Shown piece by piece: positions 1 to 8,049 of a stretch of DNA of 41,118 nt (position 1 is its first letter; every line of letters begins with the position of its first letter). The notes beneath the pieces are model-generated. The model was not told the origin of the DNA. It ran no database searches and worked only from the letters and a program-made list of their open reading frames with translations. The translations under genes were made by a program, and so were the position numbers. The DNA comes from Acidobacteriaceae bacterium (GTDB lineage Bacteria > Acidobacteriota > Terriglobia > Bryobacterales > Bryobacteraceae): positions 1 to 41,118 of the forward strand of contig JAFAMM010000038.1 of NCBI GenBank assembly GCA_019233375.1. The letters run 5' to 3'.

Positions 1-1
1 G

Positions 2-2482
2 CTCGGAAAGTCAAGACTGATCGGGGTATTGAATGAGCTGGCGCGGCTGGGCGGTGCAAGCGTTCTCGTCTGCCGCTGTTCTCCCTACCACCGGGCGAGT
101 GCGCTGTATCCTTTTGCCGACTTGCTCGCGCGCTCACTCGGTTTCCAGCGGGGCGACTCCGATGAATACAAACGACAGAAGCTCCGGCGTAGCTTGGCGG
201 AGGCCGGCGTTACAGATGCCGATTCCATTCAGCTCTTAGAGACCCTTCTCACCGTCTCCGACGCCGGCTCGCGCCCGCCGGACTTGACGCCCCAGCGCAA
301 ACGGCAGATTACGGCCGGCAGCATTGGGGCATGGATCGAGGCGCAAGCGCGATCCGGTCCTTTGCTGCTTATCGCGGAGGACCTGCACTGGGCGGACCCC
401 TCCAGCATCGAGCTGTTACAGAATTTTCTCGAACGGACTCAACACTCACCGATCCTCGCTGGCCTCACCTACCGGCCTGAGTTTGTTCCAGCGTGGAAGC
501 CGGGACCAAATGATATTGTCATCAATCTTAAGCCGCTCGAACAAGAAGAAGCAATTTCGATGATCAGGCGTGTGGCGCAGCACAGGGAGATGCCGCCTGC
601 TGTTCTCGATAAGATTGTGGCCCGCACGGCAGGCGTTCCGCTCTTCCTGGAGGAGGTCACAAAAGCCGTGCTCGAATCGGGCTTGCTATCGGAAATGCGT
701 GCAGGGCGGGACGAAAGCGGAGATTTGCCCGAGGGATTGATTCCTGCCACGGTGCGCGACTCGCTCACCGCGCGTCTTGACCGCCTAGGAGAAGCGCGCG
801 AGGTGCTTCGCATGGCCTCCGTGCTGGGCCGCGACTTCAGTGTCAGCCTGCTCCGTCTAGTGGCCGATGCACCCGAGAACGTAGTTGCAAAGGCACTGCA
901 TAAGGCGGAAGAGACGGGTCTGATTTACCGTTCTACTTCCCAGGGCGGTGTTCATTACATCTTCAAGCACGCGCTCATCCAAGACGCGGCATACGCTTCG
1001 CTCGTTCGGAAGAGCAGGCAGCGTTATCACGACCGGGTCGCTCGCAAGCTGACGGAGCACTTCCCCGAGATTGCCGCCGAACAGCCTGAGCTGATCGCGA
1101 CTCACTTCGATGCAGCCGCGTGCTATGCGGAAGCGGCCCGCTGCTGGATGGAGGCCGGTGAGCGTGCCGCGGGCAGGGGAGCAATTCAGGAAACCATGTC
1201 GCATTGCGATGCTGCTCTGAAGGCGCTTCGCCGTCTGACACCTGATTTTGCAGAAGGTCCCGGCCTGGAAATCGCGGTGCAGATGCAGCTGATGTCGGCT
1301 CGCATGGCCGCCTACGGGTGGGCCAGCAATGAGGTGGAAGAAAGCTGCCTGCGCGTGCGAGAACTTGCGATGCAATTGAATGACGGGCCGCGTCTCTTTG
1401 GAGCGCTGTATGGGCTTTGGTCCGTTTACTTTCTCCGGGGTGAGCTTCGTGAGTGTCTGGAAATTGCCCTTCGGATCTTGGATATGGCGCAACAAGTCGG
1501 AACGCCGACGTTTGCATTGGCGGGTGCGCACGCGGTGGGGTATACGCTCTATTTCGCGGGCGAGTTCGCCCAGGCTCGAGGACATGCGGCCAATGCAATG
1601 ATGGCCGCTACACCGGAAGCCATTTGGCAGACCGTCAAAATGTTTCAGCTTTCGTCTATGACTGTCATCCGCGCGTTCAATGCGGCCAGCCTGTGGATGA
1701 TGGGCGAAACCATGCAGTCCGCGCGCGAAATGCGACTCAATTTCGATATGGCGGTCGAACTGAATCATTTGCCGACCGTGGCTTATGCGATGTCATTCGG
1801 GATGTATATCTATCACTTCTGGCGTGACGTGGAACTGCTGCGAGCGACTGCCCGCGAAATTCTAAGAGTTTCGGCGCGCGAAGGATACGCGATGTGGGTG
1901 CCTATGAGCCATATGTATCTGGCCTGGTGCGATGCTATGGAAGCGCAAGCGAATAGCACGGAAGCGAGCGAAGCCGCCGGCCGGGTGGTTGCAGCGCGCA
2001 AAGCGTTACATCAGAGCAGGACCGAATTGATGCTGATTCAGGATATGGTGGTCACGGCGGAGGCGTTGCGAAAGGCGGGCCGGACCAGCGAAGCGCTCGA
2101 GGCGCTCGAATGCGCCATCGACCACCCAGGTTGGCGCAGCGGCGGAGTCATGGCGCCGGAGGCGTATCGCCTCCGGGGTGAGATACGGGCCGAAGCGGGG
2201 GACTTTGTGCGCGCGGAAGCCGATCTGGTGGAGGCAATCAAGATCGCCCACCGCCAGTCCGCCCTCTCACTCGAGTTGCGAGCTGCACGAAGTCTGTGTG
2301 AAATTCTGGAACAGCGTGGTGAGGCGCAGCGCGGCCGTGAGTTGTTGGAAGGTGTTTTAAGCAGGTTCCCGAGCGATTTCGATATAGCCGGTGTCGTGGA
2401 CGGGCGGTTCCCGCCCGAACTGCGCTACGTTCCGGGAGAGCAGTCGTCGCAGCAGTCGAACATCGTTGTTACGAAAGGATGA
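2..2482 (+). CDS. AAA ATPase/TPR regulator, C-terminal part (5' end outside window); probably cyclase-AAA-TPR protein
   Basis: The reading frame is open from base 2, so the gene begins upstream. The first visible residues LGKSRL are the tail of a Walker A (GxxxxGKS) loop, which makes the TTG at 29 an internal codon. Walker B follows as LLLIAEDLHWAD around bases 361-399, typical of the AAA_16/STAND ATPases fused to regulators. The remaining ~500 residues are alpha-helical, with many Ala/Leu/Glu helices of TPR character, and no C-terminal HTH is seen. The ATPase start (CSPYHRASALYPFADLLARS) resembles class III adenylate/guanylate cyclase-AAA-TPR proteins, so an N-terminal cyclase domain upstream is inferred, not seen. 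The stop lies 7 bases before the encapsulin ATG, so the two are probably cotranscribed and this protein may sense or regulate the compartment operon. Confidence 0.8.
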   Translation, partial: LGKSRLIGVLNELARLGGASVLVCRCSPYHRASALYPFADLLARSLGFQRGDSDEYKRQKLRRSLAEAGVTDADSIQLLETLLTVSDAGSRPPDLTPQRKRQITAGSIGAWIEAQARSGPLLLIAEDLHWADPSSIELLQNFLERTQHSPILAGLTYRPEFVPAWKPGPNDIVINLKPLEQEEAISMIRRVAQHREMPPAVLDKIVARTAGVPLFLEEVTKAVLESGLLSEMRAGRDESGDLPEGLIPATVRDSLTARLDRLGEAREVLRMASVLGRDFSVSLLRLVADAPENVVAKALHKAEETGLIYRSTSQGGVHYIFKHALIQDAAYASLVRKSRQRYHDRVARKLTEHFPEIAAEQPELIATHFDAAACYAEAARCWMEAGERAAGRGAIQETMSHCDAALKALRRLTPDFAEGPGLEIAVQMQLMSARMAAYGWASNEVEESCLRVRELAMQLNDGPRLFGALYGLWSVYFLRGELRECLEIALRILDMAQQVGTPTFALAGAHAVGYTLYFAGEFAQARGHAANAMMAATPEAIWQTVKMFQLSSMTVIRAFNAASLWMMGETMQSAREMRLNFDMAVELNHLPTVAYAMSFGMYIYHFWRDVELLRATAREILRVSAREGYAMWVPMSHMYLAWCDAMEAQANSTEASEAAGRVVAARKALHQSRTELMLIQDMVVTAEALRKAGRTSEALEALECAIDHPGWRSGGVMAPEAYRLRGEIRAEAGDFVRAEADLVEAIKIAHRQSALSLELRAARSLCEILEQRGEAQRGRELLEGVLSRFPSDFDIAGVVDGRFPPELRYVPGEQSSQQSNIVVTKG

Positions 2483-2489
2483 AGAATAA

Positions 2490-3347
2490 ATGAGCGACAC
2501 CAGCATGCCGTTGGAGTGGACCGCGCAGCAATGGCAGAACGTTCAGCAGACCATTTATGAAGAGGCTCGCAGGGCGCGCGTAGCTGCGAGATTCTTACCA
2601 CTGTACGGGCCCATAGCTGCCGATGCCGAAACGGTTCCGGCGGAAGTGCTCGGCGTTGAGAAGCCTACAGATCCATGTGCCTGCCCGGAAGATCGCCTGC
2701 ATGTAAGTGAGAGCGAGCCGCTACGCATCACGACGATCGCTGTGAACGTGCCTCTGAGCAGCCAGCAAGTTGCGCAACCCGACCTAAGCGCTGCGCTCAG
2801 TCTCTTCCGGCGAGCAGCGAATATCATTGCACACGTCGAAGATGCGTTGATCTTTCGCGGGGCAAGCGGCTTACCTTCTGGAATGCCGCCTGTCTACCGG
2901 GTGACCGGCGGGATTCCGAACCACGGTCTTTATGATCGCGGCCACCAAACAACAATTCCCATGAACACAGGCGACGAACTGTTGAAAGCAGTCGCCCTCG
3001 GCATCGCTGAGCTCGAGAGTCGCGGTTACATTGGCCCATACGCGCTAGCGCTGGGCAGCGAGCTGTTCGTTATCTCTGAGACACCAAATCCCGGTACGCT
3101 TGTGCTCCCGAGCGACCGCATTCGCCCGCTTATCGAAGGTCCGCTGGTTCGAACGGGAACTCTGCCCCCGAGGGACGGCGTACTGGTTTCGCTCGCCGGA
3201 AAGCCGGTCGAGATTGTTGTTGCCGCCGACATCGCGGCCAAATTTTTGCAGGTCTCTGCCGAGCCGCGCTGGATTTTCCGCGTTTCCGAGCGCTTCGTAT
3301 TACGGGTCAAAGAGCGCGACGCCATAGAAACTCTCATACACATATAG
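2490..3347 (+). CDS. Encapsulin-like shell protein (HK97 fold, Linocin_M18/family 1-like)
   Basis: This 285-aa protein matches the family 1 encapsulin layout as I recall it from Thermotoga maritima. It has an N-terminal helix motif WTAQQW (residues 10-15, compare LTEKQW), then RFLPLYGP (compare KFVDVEGP), a V-D-L-S-x-x-E-like PDLSAAL (97-103), EDALIFRG (117-124, compare DEVIFRG), IGPYAL (181-186, compare EGPYTL) and a C-terminal strand RFVLRVKERDAIETLIHI (compare TFTFQV...EALILLKF). Such proteins self-assemble into icosahedral nanocompartments that hold cargo enzymes. Two differences stand out: a CAC pair at 63-65 in the E-loop region, and a longer segment (about 125-160) after IFRG. ATG at 2490 has an AAAGGA Shine-Dalgarno 10 bases upstream. 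It sits among isoprenoid-type genes, with no DyP peroxidase or ferritin-like cargo nearby. No portal, terminase or prohead protease is present, so a phage capsid is unlikely. Confidence 0.85.
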   Translation: MSDTSMPLEWTAQQWQNVQQTIYEEARRARVAARFLPLYGPIAADAETVPAEVLGVEKPTDPCACPEDRLHVSESEPLRITTIAVNVPLSSQQVAQPDLSAALSLFRRAANIIAHVEDALIFRGASGLPSGMPPVYRVTGGIPNHGLYDRGHQTTIPMNTGDELLKAVALGIAELESRGYIGPYALALGSELFVISETPNPGTLVLPSDRIRPLIEGPLVRTGTLPPRDGVLVSLAGKPVEIVVAADIAAKFLQVSAEPRWIFRVSERFVLRVKERDAIETLIHI

Positions 3348-3356
3348 AGAACCCGC

Positions 3357-4247
3357 ATGGAGTTTTCAGCGAACGGGCTGAGTGCCTGGTACGGAACGCC
3401 TGATACGCCAGCTCCGCCGCAGGGTGGCGCCGTCGATGCTCCGGTGGAAATCACCGTTGGTGTCGCTCCCGCATTGCCGGGTAATAGTGTTTCGATTCTG
3501 TATCGCGAAGAGGGTCAGGTTGAACGCAGGATACGCGCCACACTGTCTCGTACCGACTTCGCTGCCCGAAAGCAATACTTCCGCGCGTCATTGCCGGTAT
3601 TCCTGCCCGGCGCGCGCGTTGAGTATCAGCCCGTGGTGGTGCTCGCAGGCCGCCAGCTCACAACACCGTCGCCCTTCCCGTCCTGCTTCCAGATTTCACA
3701 ACAATCGCCGCGTGCGGCTGATGTGCGCATAGAAAAGGCTGCCTTGACCTGCGATCGTCCGTATCCATACCGGACAGAGTACCTGACGCGTATGACGATA
3801 CAGCTTCGGCGCCAGCTCGAAGTCATCGGTAACACGCCGGACGGTCTGCGAGTTGACTTTCTTGTGCAAGGCGGATCGTTGAGCGGCAGAATCGCCGGTG
3901 CGTTTCATCCCAGCGGCGGAGATTGGATGCGTATCCGCACAGACGGCGTGGGTATCACAGACATCCGCACCACGATCCAAACCCAGGACGGCGCGCTCAT
4001 TCTGATGGAGACCTCGGGCATCGTTGAGTTCGGTACAGACGGTTTTGCGCGTGCGCTGGCGGGCCATTTTCCAAAGACGAGTCCGGTCATTCTCACCCCG
4101 CGCTTTCTTACTTCGGACGCGCGCTATACCTGGCTGAATCGCATGCAGTGTCTGGGCGTTGGCTATGCCGATACGGAGGCGCTTGCGGTGCACTACGACA
4201 TCTACTCGGTCTCGTTTGAGGTGAGCAGCGCGAGCGGGGAGGACTAG
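3357..4247 (+). CDS. DUF3237 (UPF0311) domain protein with N-terminal beta domain
   Basis: The 296-aa protein has two parts. Residues about 28-115 look like an all-beta Ig/fibronectin-like domain (alternating hydrophobic strands such as SVSILYR and RVEYQPVVVL). Residues about 145-290 match DUF3237, a small beta-barrel family of unknown biochemical role. The matching signatures are GGDWMRIRTDGVG (187-199), a DGALI strand (211-215), TPRFLTSDARYTWLNRMQCLGVG (247-269) and the terminal VHYDIYSV. No signal peptide or membrane segment is seen. ATG lies 9 bases after the encapsulin stop, and the next gene starts directly at this stop, so it belongs to the encapsulin operon. A lipocalin-like role in binding a hydrophobic intermediate would fit the neighbours but is only a guess. 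Confidence 0.75.
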   Translation: MEFSANGLSAWYGTPDTPAPPQGGAVDAPVEITVGVAPALPGNSVSILYREEGQVERRIRATLSRTDFAARKQYFRASLPVFLPGARVEYQPVVVLAGRQLTTPSPFPSCFQISQQSPRAADVRIEKAALTCDRPYPYRTEYLTRMTIQLRRQLEVIGNTPDGLRVDFLVQGGSLSGRIAGAFHPSGGDWMRIRTDGVGITDIRTTIQTQDGALILMETSGIVEFGTDGFARALAGHFPKTSPVILTPRFLTSDARYTWLNRMQCLGVGYADTEALAVHYDIYSVSFEVSSASGED

Positions 4248-6071
4248 TTGGGCAAAAAGGTAGCGATTTTGGGCGGTGGCGTCGCGGGTATGAGTGCAGC
4301 CCATGAGCTCGCCGAGCGTGGCTTCCAGGTCGAGGTCTACGAACGCCAGCCTCTGTGCGGCGGAAAAGCCCGCAGCATTCCAGTATTGCCTGAACTCGGA
4401 GATCACGGCGGAAAGCGGACGCAGGCGCTGGCTGCGAAATACTGGCGCCAGTATTCGACGGCGGGGCCGCACGCCCCCGCTCTGTGCCCATGGGTACCGG
4501 GCGAGCATGGGTTCCGTTTCTTCCCTTCGTTCTACCGGCACATTATCGACACCATGGAGCGGATTCCTTTCGGCACGGGAAGTGTCGCCGGTAACATGTC
4601 GAACACTACCCAGGTGCTGTTGGCAAATTACGATAAGCCGGGAATCGTGACCACCGCTTCTTTTCCGGGTACGCTCGAAGGCGTTCAGCTCACCCTCAAT
4701 AACTTTCTGCAGTTGATGTCAGGTCAGTTCGGCGTTCCGCCTAATGAGATCGCTTTCTTTGCGTCGCGCGTCTGGCAGGTGATCAGCTCGTGTGAGGAGC
4801 GCCGCATTCAAGAATACGAAAAGATCGGATGGTGGCAGTTTATCGGCGCCGACGAGCGCTCCGAAGGTTACCAGAAACTGCTTGGACATGGGATCACGCG
4901 ATCACTGGTCGCTGCGCAGGCCCAGCGCGCCAGCACGCGTACCATTGGCGATATTTTCCTGCAACTGCTGCTCGGTATCGCCGACCCGGCGACGGTCACA
5001 TCGGATCGTCTGCTGGCCGGCCCCACCAATGAGGTCTGGCTCATACCATGGCTTGATTATCTGCGCTCGCTAGGCGTGGTATACCACTTCGAGACAACGG
5101 TCCGTTCCATTGAATGCAACGCTGGCATGATCCGCAGCGTCACGGTGGAGACCCTGGATGGAGCCGCGCGCGATATCACGGCCGATTATTACATTGCGGC
5201 CATGCCGGTGGAACGCTTCGTCCCCATGATTACGCCGTCGATGATCGAGCGCGAGCCTCGCCTCGCGAACCTTTCTCACTTGGCTCAGTATGTCGACTGG
5301 ATGAACGGCATTCAATTTTATTTGACGCGCGATGTGCCCATCGTTCACGGCCACGCGATCTACCTCGATTCGGCCTGGGCCATCACATCCGTTTCGCAAA
5401 GGCAGTTCTGGCCGGACGTCGACCTCGCGCGCTTTGGCGATGGAAAAACGCGAGGTATCATCTCGGTCGACATATCAGATTGGGTTACGCCCGGACTGAA
5501 CGGCAAATGCGCCTGGGACTGCAAGAGACATGAGATAGCCGATGAGGTCTGGAACCAGCTAAAGCGCAGTCTGAATGTCGGTGGAAAGGAGGTGCTGCGC
5601 GATTCCGACCTCCATTATTGGTATCTTGATCCCGACATCGCCGCCGATCCAAAGCGCAGGCACCGGTTCGATGATGTCGAGCCACTGCTTGTCAACCTGG
5701 TTGATAGCTGGCGCCTGCGCCCGGATGCCGTTACGGCGATCCCGAATTTTTTTCTGGCGTCCGACTACATCCAAACCTATACAGATCTGGCCACGATGGA
5801 GGGAGCGAACGAAGCCGCTCGTCGCGCCGTTAATGGGATCATTAAACGATCCGGTTCAAGAGCTTCGCCGTGCCGCTTGTGGAAGCTGCACGAACCGGAA
5901 CTGTTTGAACCGGTACGGGCCTATGACCGCCAGCGCTGGAATGCCGGCCTGCCGTGGGACGACACGGCTGTGAATGCTGCGTTAGCTGCCGTGAATGCGG
6001 TTGCAGGTATGCCGCCCACTGTAGTTTCTCGTGGGGCGGGTCCGCGTTTGCGCATCGTACAGAAGAACTGA
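4248..6071 (+). CDS. FAD-dependent oxidoreductase, phytoene desaturase/hydroxysqualene dehydroxylase-like
   Basis: The 607-aa flavoprotein opens with a Rossmann dinucleotide site VAILGGGVAGMSAAHELAERG (about residues 5-25), then an acidic ribose-binding end VEVYERQ and GGKARS, typical of the amine oxidase/phytoene desaturase superfamily. GEHGFRFFPSFYRH around residue 84 is shared with the bacterial proteins annotated as hydroxysqualene dehydroxylases or carotenoid desaturases. The C-terminal FAD-closing segment reads FLASDYIQTYTDLATMEGANEAA. Likely chemistry is FAD-dependent hydride removal on an isoprenoid chain; the substrate is unknown. The start is TTG directly abutting the preceding TAG, implying translational coupling. 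Its tail ends GAGPRLRIVQKN and carries no obvious family 1 encapsulin targeting peptide. Cytoplasmic: no signal peptide. Confidence 0.82.
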   Translation: MGKKVAILGGGVAGMSAAHELAERGFQVEVYERQPLCGGKARSIPVLPELGDHGGKRTQALAAKYWRQYSTAGPHAPALCPWVPGEHGFRFFPSFYRHIIDTMERIPFGTGSVAGNMSNTTQVLLANYDKPGIVTTASFPGTLEGVQLTLNNFLQLMSGQFGVPPNEIAFFASRVWQVISSCEERRIQEYEKIGWWQFIGADERSEGYQKLLGHGITRSLVAAQAQRASTRTIGDIFLQLLLGIADPATVTSDRLLAGPTNEVWLIPWLDYLRSLGVVYHFETTVRSIECNAGMIRSVTVETLDGAARDITADYYIAAMPVERFVPMITPSMIEREPRLANLSHLAQYVDWMNGIQFYLTRDVPIVHGHAIYLDSAWAITSVSQRQFWPDVDLARFGDGKTRGIISVDISDWVTPGLNGKCAWDCKRHEIADEVWNQLKRSLNVGGKEVLRDSDLHYWYLDPDIAADPKRRHRFDDVEPLLVNLVDSWRLRPDAVTAIPNFFLASDYIQTYTDLATMEGANEAARRAVNGIIKRSGSRASPCRLWKLHEPELFEPVRAYDRQRWNAGLPWDDTAVNAALAAVNAVAGMPPTVVSRGAGPRLRIVQKN

Positions 6072-6075
6072 TTCC

Positions 6076-7104
6076 ATGCTGCTCGACAGCGGTTCTCAGT
6101 TTGCACATCAGCTGAGCGGCTACCGAATGCGGACCATGGAAGTACTATCGCGCTCGGTGCCGGACGGCCATCCTTACCTGTACGGCATTGTCCGCGAGAC
6201 GCTCTCGCGCGCCGGCAAAGGTTTACGTCCTGCGCTCTGCCTTGCGACTTGCGGTGCTTTCGGCGGCGAGCTTGATGACGCTGTTTACAGCGCGGCTGCG
6301 CTCGAAATGCTCCACAACGGGTTTCTGGTCCATGATGATGTCGAGGATCTGAGCGAAACGCGCCATGGTTCACCGGCGGTGCATATCGAACACGGTATCC
6401 CGCTCGCTGTGAACGCAGGCGACGCCATGCAGGCCCTGAGCATGCGTCTTCTACGGCAGAACGTAAGTAAGCTGGGTCCAGTCTTGGCGTGGGGAATCTG
6501 CGAAGAGTTTGACCATCTCCTCTTGCGATCGCTCGAAGGGCAGGCGCTTGAACTGGGATGGATACGTAACAACGATCTGTTGCTCAAAACAGAGGACTAC
6601 ATTCGCATGGTGCTGTTGAAAACCGGCTGGTACAGCTTTGTTCACCCGTGCCGGATAGGCGCGCTGATCGCCAGGCGCGGCAACATCGATCCCTCACCGC
6701 TCAACGAATTCGGGTTCTATCTCGGCCTGGCGTTCCAGATTCAGGATGACGTCTTGAACCTGGCAGGCGGCCGCACCTACGGCAAGGAGACCGCAGGCGA
6801 CATCTATGAAGGAAAGCGGACGCTAATGCTAATGCATCTCCTCGAGAACTGTACGGACTTCGAGCGAAGCCAAATTTTTGCCGTCCTCTCGAAGCCGCGC
6901 ACCCGCCGCATCCATCGCGAAGTCATGTGGATGCATGAACTGATGCTGGACCGGGGCAGTATCGAGTTTGCCAAGAGTGCTGCTTACGAGTTTCTCGCGG
7001 CCGCGCATGAGTCGTTTGATATCGCTTACCAAAGCTGTCCGGAGAGCGAGCACAAATCGTTCCTGCGCTCGCTCACAGATTATGTTCTGCTCCGGGATCG
7101 CTGA
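6076..7104 (+). CDS. Polyprenyl diphosphate synthase (class I trans-prenyltransferase)
   Basis: This is a 342-aa trans-isoprenyl diphosphate synthase, which condenses isopentenyl diphosphate with allylic diphosphates. Visible signatures are GKGLRP (47-52), the first aspartate-rich motif DDVED (87-91) followed by RHGSPAVH, KTGWY (182-186), and the second motif FQIQDDVLN (220-228), then GKETAGDIYEGKRTLMLMHLLE. In the second motif the usual last Asp of DDxxD is Asn. The first motif has no two-residue insertion, unlike plant/bacterial type II GGPP synthases, so chain length cannot be assigned safely. ATG at 6076, four bases after the previous stop, is preferred over the in-frame GTG at 6031 that would overlap the upstream gene. 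It is the last gene of the encapsulin operon and could supply the substrate for the FAD enzyme. Confidence 0.88.
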   Translation: MLLDSGSQFAHQLSGYRMRTMEVLSRSVPDGHPYLYGIVRETLSRAGKGLRPALCLATCGAFGGELDDAVYSAAALEMLHNGFLVHDDVEDLSETRHGSPAVHIEHGIPLAVNAGDAMQALSMRLLRQNVSKLGPVLAWGICEEFDHLLLRSLEGQALELGWIRNNDLLLKTEDYIRMVLLKTGWYSFVHPCRIGALIARRGNIDPSPLNEFGFYLGLAFQIQDDVLNLAGGRTYGKETAGDIYEGKRTLMLMHLLENCTDFERSQIFAVLSKPRTRRIHREVMWMHELMLDRGSIEFAKSAAYEFLAAAHESFDIAYQSCPESEHKSFLRSLTDYVLLRDR

Positions 7105-7120
7105 GGCGAAGCCATCAGTA

Positions 7121-7155
7121 AATCAGATGTCAGATTTAAAGCTGATTATCTGATT
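7121..7155. repeat. AT-rich inverted repeat in convergent intergenic gap (possible weak terminator)
   Basis: AATCAGAT (7121-7128) and ATCTGATT (7148-7155) are perfect inverted copies flanking a 19-base centre that itself contains CAG...CTG. It lies between the end of the polyprenyl synthase gene (7104) and the end of the convergent gene (stop at 7158). It has no GC-rich stem or clear U-tract, so terminator function is uncertain. Confidence 0.3.
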
Positions 7156-7157
7156 GC

Positions 7158-7943
7158 TCACTCGTGCTTTTTGCGCCCGAACTTTCGCTCGAGGTCAGGC
7201 CAGAATTCCTTTAGAACGTTCGCCGCCATGTCGACACCGACCTGGCTGCCCAGTCTCGATACGGCATCCTGCCAGTCCCGGTTGTCCGGGTAATAAGCCT
7301 CCGAAATGGCCACCGCCGTGGAGTTTCCTACGATTTCTGAGAAATTGAATTGAGTCTTTCCGCTATCGCCATGCGTTATGACGACCTGGCTCATCGCGTA
7401 ACCGAGGCGTGACCAGCGGCCGCCTTTGCCGTTGCGGAAATACCGCGGATCCTGATGCAGCATTACTGGATAAATTGCTTCCGTCATGTAATCGCCGATC
7501 ACCCAGTCCGCACAAGAAGTCCCGAAATAACGTGCATACCCGGCCGCGCCTTGTCCAAACGACGGATTAGAGTTTGTCAATTGGCCTTGACCCGCAAACA
7601 GTGCGGCCAGAATGAATGTCCCGCGGTCAAACGCGTCTTTTGTCGCGATCGTGAACTTCTCCTTTGCCGTCAGCGGAACGTAGGGATGCAAGCTGGGAGA
7701 CGTGCGGTAATTCGGAATGATCCAGAAGATTCGCTTGCTCTCGGGCGGATTCGAGTTGCCGTTCTTGGTGTCGTCGGTCTTCAGAGTGCCCGGTTGAGGT
7801 GGCGGCGTCTCTTTCGGGTTTGCCTGCGCGCGACACGTTCCAGTGATCGCGGCAATTCCCACGATTAACGCAGCCGCGGTTGCTATCCCGCTACATGACC
7901 GAAGCATAGAACCGCGCACGCCAGTCGCTCGTAGCTTTTTCAT
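7158..7943 (-). CDS. Secreted acidobacterial protein of unknown function
   Basis: The 261-aa product begins MKKLRATGVRG, followed by a hydrophobic stretch SGIATAAALIVGIAAI and a cleavage-like TCRAQA, a clear signal peptide. The mature protein has a Pro-rich linker and then a region with FWIIPNYRTSPSLHPYVPL, FDRGTFILAALFAGQGQL, GYARYFGTS, DYMTEAIYPVMLHQDPRYFR and NSTAVAISEAYYPDNR. I recall this pattern from a protein found repeatedly in Acidobacteriota, with no assigned function; a cell-envelope location is likely. The start at 7943 is preferred over an upstream in-frame ATG at 8132 because it opens the signal peptide, has an AGAGG ribosome-binding site about 8 bases upstream, and avoids overlap with the DinB gene. 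Confidence 0.75.
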   Translation of the reverse strand: MKKLRATGVRGSMLRSCSGIATAAALIVGIAAITGTCRAQANPKETPPPQPGTLKTDDTKNGNSNPPESKRIFWIIPNYRTSPSLHPYVPLTAKEKFTIATKDAFDRGTFILAALFAGQGQLTNSNPSFGQGAAGYARYFGTSCADWVIGDYMTEAIYPVMLHQDPRYFRNGKGGRWSRLGYAMSQVVITHGDSGKTQFNFSEIVGNSTAVAISEAYYPDNRDWQDAVSRLGSQVGVDMAANVLKEFWPDLERKFGRKKHE

Positions 7944-8049
7944 CGCGACCTCTTTCACTATATCGATTATGCAAGCCGCTCGCGAAGTTCCAGTCAGATA
8001 TTCCTGCCGCGGCAAGAATGTATTCGGGATAACGGACCCCATAATCGTG

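Noticed and set aside
857-1768. 303-aa minus-strand frame inside the AAA/TPR gene
   Set aside because: His/Arg-rich shadow of the AAA/TPR coding frame; no domain character.
2490-3347. HK97-fold protein as a prophage capsid
   Set aside because: No terminase, portal, protease or tail genes flank it; neighbours are metabolic, and the sequence aligns by eye with encapsulin landmarks.
2490-7104. Family 2 encapsulin assignment because of terpenoid neighbours
   Set aside because: The sequence lacks the long N-terminal extension and resembles family 1 shells; the terpenoid link is contextual only.
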